Assembly (NCBI GenBank): GCA_003577365.1
Contig: QEUY01000172.1
Location: 1-8,932 of the forward strand
Source of the DNA: Chloroflexota bacterium
GTDB lineage: Bacteria; Chloroflexota; Anaerolineae; Caldilineales; Caldilineaceae
Length of the DNA: 8,932 nucleotides
Direction: 5' to 3'
Below, in pieces: positions 6,037 through 8,932 of the stretch. Made by a program: the position numbers and the translations under genes. The notes under the pieces are model-generated. The model did no database searches. It was not told the DNA's origin and saw only the letters and a list, made by a program, of their open reading frames with translations. Each line of letters opens with the position of its first letter. Position 1 is the stretch's first letter.

Positions 6037-6957
6037 TTACGTTAGATCGGCCATGCCTTCTGCAATCTGGATCGCTGCCTCCCACCCGCTGCCGTGATCC
6101 TCGACGCTCCACCAGGCCGAAAGCACGGCCTGCGCCAGCGCCCAGCCGGCGATGCGCTGCGGCTCCAGATCGAGCATCTCGGCCAAGATCGCCACGCGCC
6201 GCGCCTGGATGCGGCGCAGGTCGGGCCAGGTCTCCACGCCCGGCGGGTTGCGCAGCAGCGCGCCCGTCTCGTAGGCCGGTTCACCGGCCAGCCCCTTGGG
6301 GTCAAGCGCCAGCCAGGGTGCACGCTGCGCCGCCAGGATATTTTCGTGATGCAGATCGCCATGCAGCAGCCGCGGCGGCGCGCTGGAAGCCAGCAGGTCG
6401 CGGAACAGCCCCTCGGCCCGGTCGACCAGCGCCGCGGGCAGCGGCCCCGTGCCGCCGTCGAAGCGGGCGCGCAGCCGCTCCAACCCTGCGGCCCAGCGCG
6501 CCGTGGTGGGGAAGGGATGGTCGGGCGGCAGCGGGCGCCACAGGGCCTGCATCACCTCGGCGGCGATGCGCGTCGCCTGGTCGTCGTCGGGCAGGTCGCG
6601 CAGCGGCGTGCCGGGCAGCAGCCGTTCCAGCAGCAGGATCCCCTGCGCCTCGTCGGCCTCTAACAACTGCACCGCGCCCCGGCCTGCATAGAGCCGCAGT
6701 GCGGCGATCTCGCAGGTCAGTTCAGGGTTGGGCACGCCCAGCTTGAGCACGACCGAACGACCGTCGCCCGTAAACGCGGGCGCGGCATAGTTATAGGAGA
6801 GCGCAAAGGGCGGCAGCACGGTCAAGCCCCAGCGCCGCGCGCAGCCGTCGATCAGCCCCGGCAGCGCCGCCAGCCAGGCCGCGCCGCGTGCGCCGTGGAC
6901 GTCGTGAACGGTCTGCACAAATGCATCAGGCAGTAATTGATCAGGCAGGGGGTGCAT
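6037..6957 (-). CDS. APH(6)/hydroxyurea-type small-molecule phosphotransferase
   Basis: The 306-residue protein matches the streptomycin 6-phosphotransferase/hydroxyurea kinase family (Pfam APH_6_hur) within the protein-kinase-like fold. Visible features are the VVLKLG strand with ATP-binding Lys72, Glu83 in its partner helix, the LLEADEAQGILLLERL hinge, the catalytic loop HGDLHHENIL (His199, Asp201, Asn206) and the metal-binding ALDPKG (Asp219). All catalytic residues are intact and the length is normal. Members transfer phosphate from ATP to an aminoglycoside hydroxyl in the cytoplasm, but chromosomal relatives are often of unknown substrate and need not give resistance. The ATG at 6957 is chosen because GGA lies eight bases upstream; ATG at 6963 and TTG at 6972 are possible. 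The start overlaps the end of the preceding damaged kinase gene by 17 bases, suggesting coupled translation. Confidence 0.87.
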   Translation of the reverse strand: MHPLPDQLLPDAFVQTVHDVHGARGAAWLAALPGLIDGCARRWGLTVLPPFALSYNYAAPAFTGDGRSVVLKLGVPNPELTCEIAALRLYAGRGAVQLLEADEAQGILLLERLLPGTPLRDLPDDDQATRIAAEVMQALWRPLPPDHPFPTTARWAAGLERLRARFDGGTGPLPAALVDRAEGLFRDLLASSAPPRLLHGDLHHENILAAQRAPWLALDPKGLAGEPAYETGALLRNPPGVETWPDLRRIQARRVAILAEMLDLEPQRIAGWALAQAVLSAWWSVEDHGSGWEAAIQIAEGMADLT

Positions 6958-7457
6958 GGTCATTCCAGCCAAAATGGGCGGCGACCTCGTCCGCTCCCTG
7001 GGCGATGGTGCGGCTACCGTCCACTTCCATCACGCGCAGCCCGCGCGCCCGCACCTCGCCCGCCACCCAGCGCGCAAAGGCCACGTCGCGATCCATCCAG
7101 TTGCGCAGCGCGGCGTCCGGGTCGGCGCACTGCTGCAAGATGCCCTGCACCCAGGCCCCGCGCTGCGGATAGCGCCGCCGCTGGAATGCCTCTGTAGGCA
7201 CGACCCACAGCCCATGGCGCGGGCAGCACATCCGGCGGCTGCATCCACAGCTCATCCCACGCGGTGTTGTGCCATTTATAGAGCAGCGGGTGGCGCGCGG
7301 GGGTGAGATGCGGCACATATTGGCGCAATGACGCATCGACAGAGTAGACACGCAGATCATAGCGTTCGGCCAGCAGCGCCGCCATGCTGCTCTTGCCCGA
7401 ACAGGGCGACCCGCCCATCCAATAAGTGTTCATCCGGCTGACGCCCATCCGCTCCAT
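6941..7457 (-). pseudogene. P-loop kinase-like gene with internal deletion/frameshift
   Basis: Two reading frames together give one protein. The first frame supplies MNTYWMGGSPCSGKSSMA with a Walker A motif (GSPCSGKS) and runs through WHNTAWDELWMQPPDVL to about 7230. The matching C-terminal part, GLWVVPTEAFQRRRYPQRG, NWMDRDVAFARWVAGEVRA and VDGSRTIAQGADEVAAHFG, continues one base out of phase and ends at 6941. Joined, this gives only about 163 residues. Related ATP-binding proteins as remembered are about 210 and carry, between these parts, a segment of roughly 45 residues with FYREEF and EGAALLP-like blocks, absent here. So the gene appears to have lost an internal piece of non-triplet length; at minimum it holds a frameshift. 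In-frame ATGs at 7457, 7448 and 7433 are possible starts; the last gives the family-typical N-terminus. It lies 21 bp after the hydrolase stop. An assembly error remains possible. Confidence 0.7.
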
Positions 7458-7478
7458 GCCCGCCCATTCTGTGCAATA

Positions 7479-8297
7479 CTACTGGTCAAAACGCAGGATG
7501 ATATCCTCGGCGGTCTCGATGGGCCGTTCCTCCGGCACAAAATGGCCGGTAAAGGCATAGACCTTGAGCACGGCATCGGGCAGCGCGGTGCGGATACGTT
7601 CGCCCACGGCCACGGCATAATACGGGTCCTCATCGCCCCAGATCACCAGCGCCGAACAATGGATGTGCGGCAGCGCCGCCTCCATCTCGGCATAGCGCAG
7701 CCGCCGCTGCGCCAGGCTGCGCCGGAAGGCGCGCCGCGTCTGGCGCAGGCCGCTCGCAGCGCGGTGACGGCGAAAGTCGCGCCAGGGCAGATCCTCCTTG
7801 TCGCGCACGGCGCTTTCATAGATCAACCGCAGCCCAAGCCCATTGCCCGCCATCCCCCAAGCGACCAGATGGCCCAGCCCTGGAACCCCAACCATGCGCA
7901 GCGCCCAGGGCAGGCGGCTGTCGGCAAAGAGATTGGACGCCGCCAGCACCAGCCCGTGCAGGGTCAACTCTGGATAAAGCCGCATCAAGGTCAGCGCCAG
8001 CGCCCCGCCGAAATCGTGGCCGCCCAGATAGAGATGGGTGATGCGCAGGTGAGCTAGAAGCTGGCGCACCGCCTGGGCCTGGTCTTCCAGATCATCGCCG
8101 GCGGCAGGGGCGTCCGATGCGCCAAAGCCCATCAGGTCGGGGATGATCACGCGAAAGCGGGTGGTCAGCCGCGAGCCGACGCTCAGCCAGGTGTAGGCCG
8201 AACCGGGGACGCCGTGCAGGAGCAGGAGCGGGCTGCCGTCTCCGCCCATCAAAAAACTCATGCCGCCGACCTTGCGACGATGCAGCCGTTCCTCCAT
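7479..8297 (-). CDS. Alpha/beta hydrolase with Asp nucleophile (epoxide hydrolase/dehalogenase-like)
   Basis: The 272-residue cytoplasmic enzyme has the alpha/beta hydrolase order: HGVPGSAYTW oxyanion loop (from His28), PDLMGFGASDAP, nucleophile elbow GGHDFGG (Asp95), a helical cap (about 125-210), WGDEDP (Asp222 or Asp224) and the catalytic His252 in TGHFVPEERP. An aspartate at the elbow, in place of serine, is typical of epoxide hydrolases, haloalkane dehalogenases and fluoroacetate dehalogenases, so hydrolysis through an ester intermediate is expected. Which substrate cannot be told from the cap. The start at 8297 was chosen for the GGAG six bases upstream; extensions to 8351 or 8402 lack a ribosome site. 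It is the first gene of a four-gene minus-strand group leading to the PAP2 phosphatase, and diverges from the metal-sensor gene. Confidence 0.88.
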   Translation of the reverse strand: MEERLHRRKVGGMSFLMGGDGSPLLLLHGVPGSAYTWLSVGSRLTTRFRVIIPDLMGFGASDAPAAGDDLEDQAQAVRQLLAHLRITHLYLGGHDFGGALALTLMRLYPELTLHGLVLAASNLFADSRLPWALRMVGVPGLGHLVAWGMAGNGLGLRLIYESAVRDKEDLPWRDFRRHRAASGLRQTRRAFRRSLAQRRLRYAEMEAALPHIHCSALVIWGDEDPYYAVAVGERIRTALPDAVLKVYAFTGHFVPEERPIETAEDIILRFDQ

Positions 8298-8303
8298 CGG
8301 GTT

Positions 8304-8307
8304 CTCC
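8304..8307 (-). promoter_or_regulatory. Shine-Dalgarno site deciding the hydrolase start
   Basis: The minus strand reads GGAG six bases before the ATG at 8297. The upstream ATGs at 8351 and 8402 have no such site. Confidence 0.55.
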
Positions 8308-8349
8308 AGCGTGTGGGTTCTGTGGCGCTGTCGGATGAACGATTGGCCC

Positions 8350-8355
8350 ATTCTA
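8350..8355 (-). promoter_or_regulatory. Possible -10 box of the hydrolase operon
   Basis: The minus strand reads TAGAAT about 50 bases before the hydrolase start, a one-mismatch match to TATAAT. The -35 region (GGCAGA-like) is poor, so this is only a candidate promoter for the four-gene group. Confidence 0.25.
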
Positions 8356-8416
8356 CCATAGGAGTGCGCCTGTCTGCCCTCTGGGATCAGCTTCTCGGCC
8401 AAACACCACCGTTCCA

Positions 8417-8464
8417 GCCCGGTTCACCGGGCGTTACCCTTTAGCCAGATCCTTTAGGACCTGG
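8417..8464. other. Two adjacent GC-rich hairpins in the divergent intergenic region
   Basis: The first hairpin has perfect six-base arms GCCCGG (8417-8422) and CCGGGC (8427-8432) around a TTCA loop. The second has CCAGATCC (8445-8452) and GGACCTGG (8457-8464) around TTTA, with one mismatch. CCTTTAG occurs twice here (8438-8444 with an extra C, and 8451-8457). They sit between the hydrolase start and the metal-sensor promoter, about 45 bases upstream of its -35 box. No T run follows either, so neither looks like an intrinsic terminator. They could insulate the divergent promoters; the role is unknown. Confidence 0.35.
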
Positions 8465-8507
8465 TGGCGTGGCCCCAACCGGCAATGCAACCTAGCCAGC
8501 CGGCCAG

Positions 8508-8536
8508 TTGACACGACCCCGCGTACCGATTATTCT
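8508..8536 (+). promoter_or_regulatory. Sigma-70-type promoter of the metal-sensor gene
   Basis: A perfect -35 TTGACA (8508-8513) is followed after exactly 17 bases by TATTCT (8531-8536), which keeps four of six -10 positions including the key A and final T. Transcription would start near 8543, inside the dyad operator, giving a leader of about 35 bases before the ArsR-family start. Confidence 0.75.
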
Positions 8537-8537
8537 T

Positions 8538-8567
8538 TATCTGAATATTCGTTCAGATATTCAGATA
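8538..8567. promoter_or_regulatory. SmtB/CzrA-type dyad operator overlapping the promoter start
   Basis: TATCTGAA (8538-8545) and TTCAGATA (8552-8559) form perfect eight-base arms around six bases, and TTCAGATA is repeated immediately (8560-8567), giving a second pairing with nine-base arms. The core TGAA-N6-TTCA is the half-site arrangement known for SmtB/CzrA-type sensors and, from memory, closely resembles the cyanobacterial smt operator. It covers the region from just after the -10 box to the ribosome site, so a bound dimer would block its own transcription. This fits autorepression relieved by metal. Confidence 0.75.
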
Positions 8568-8576
8568 GAGGCGCTC

Positions 8577-8932
8577 ATGCCCAGCCAACATCCGATCCGC
8601 CAGGCTAACGGCGGCTTGCCCGACGACCTTTTGGTCGACGTGGTGGAGATTTTCAAAGCCCTGAGCGACCCGACGCGCGCCCAACTGGTCTATGTGCTGA
8701 CAGGGGGTGAGCACAGCGTCAACCAACTGGCGCAGGTGGTCGCGGTCAGCGCGTCGGCGGTCTCGCATCATCTCGCCAAACTGCGTGCTCTGCGGCTGGT
8801 GCGCACGCGGCGCGCCGGAACCCAGATCTTCTATTCCATCGACGATGCGCATGTCGGCGCGCTCTTTCGCGAAGCCCTCTACCATCTGGACCATGTCCGC
8901 CAAAACTTGCCCGACCATCCCTATTTTGAACC
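8577..8932 (+). CDS. ArsR/SmtB-family metal-responsive repressor (3' end beyond window)
   Basis: The open frame runs off the window after 118 codons, with no stop seen. It encodes a winged-helix repressor: FKALSDPTRAQLVYVL (helix region, 26-41), the recognition part SVNQLAQVVAVSASAVSHHL (about 47-66), then LRALRLVRTRRAGTQIFYSI for the wing. The last helix has D-x-H-x10-H-x2-H (Asp93, His95, His106, His109), the same spacing as the alpha-5 Zn/Co site of SmtB and CzrA. The alpha-3 cysteine pair of ArsR/CadC sensors (CVC) is absent. It is therefore predicted to release DNA on binding Zn(II) or a similar ion. The ATG has GAGG five bases upstream. A promoter with an overlapping dyad precedes it, and the regulated export gene probably lies beyond the right edge. 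The family call is firm; the metal is inferred. Confidence 0.92.
   Translation, partial: MPSQHPIRQANGGLPDDLLVDVVEIFKALSDPTRAQLVYVLTGGEHSVNQLAQVVAVSASAVSHHLAKLRALRLVRTRRAGTQIFYSIDDAHVGALFREALYHLDHVRQNLPDHPYFE

Noticed and set aside
7200..7240. Programmed frameshift in the kinase gene
   Set aside because: No slippery run or downstream stimulatory structure is evident at the junction, and about 45 residues expected in relatives are missing, so a deletion fits better.
8411..8432. tRNA-like T-arm (GGTTCA within a GC stem)
   Set aside because: No acceptor stem, anticodon arm or D arm can be drawn around it, so it is only a hairpin.
8553..8918. Minus-strand open frame of 121 codons at the right edge
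   Set aside because: It is antisense to the ArsR/SmtB gene, which has clear winged-helix and metal-site motifs, a promoter and a ribosome site.
1..8932. CRISPR array, insertion sequence, prophage or attachment site
   Set aside because: No regularly spaced repeats, transposase or integrase motifs, or flanking target duplications were found.

Overview
The window is GC-rich, densely packed bacterial DNA with nine genes or gene remnants and few gaps. No rRNA, tRNA, CRISPR array, transposase or phage gene was seen. The mix of families (DinB-like protein, TIGR04053-like radical SAM/SPASM protein, SoxB-like metallophosphoesterase without a signal peptide, PAP2 phosphatase, APH(6)-type kinase) would fit a Chloroflexota-like environmental bacterium. 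That assignment is a weak inference from gene content and composition; no marker gene is present.

Layout. (1) 2-493 (+) encodes a DinB-like four-helix protein. A gap at 494-695 follows, holding a 13-bp-arm hairpin that probably acts as terminator for the converging genes, flanked by degenerate purine-rich repeats in inverted orientation. (2) 3109-696 (-) is a probable three-gene unit: a membrane-anchored SRPBCC protein, a four-helix membrane protein whose start overlaps the previous stop (ATGA), and, 93 bp on, a radical SAM/SPASM enzyme. (3) A 209-bp divergent region (3110-3318) carries a TATAAT box and two operator-like dyads. It leads into 3319-4770 (+), a 5'-nucleotidase-superfamily protein that looks SoxB-like in its motifs but lacks an export signal. 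(4) 8297-4806 (-) is a probable four-gene operon: an alpha/beta hydrolase with an Asp nucleophile, a P-loop kinase broken by an internal lesion, an APH(6)/hydroxyurea-type kinase, and a PAP2 phosphatase with a long Ala/Pro/Gln/Glu-rich N-terminal tail. (5) At the right edge, 8577 to the end (+) is an ArsR/SmtB repressor cut off by the window. It has a complete alpha-5 metal-site pattern and sits behind a near-consensus promoter overlapped by a dyad operator.

How the genes may work together. The clearest regulatory unit is the metal sensor with its own operator. It probably autoregulates and controls a metal-export gene beyond the right edge. The 8297-4806 operon combines a hydrolase and kinases typical of detoxification or small-molecule modification, but no shared pathway can be shown. 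No clearly new multi-gene system was found. The points most worth a second look are the SmtB/CzrA-like promoter-operator, the SoxB-like protein with HWE in place of NHE, and the kinase lesion.
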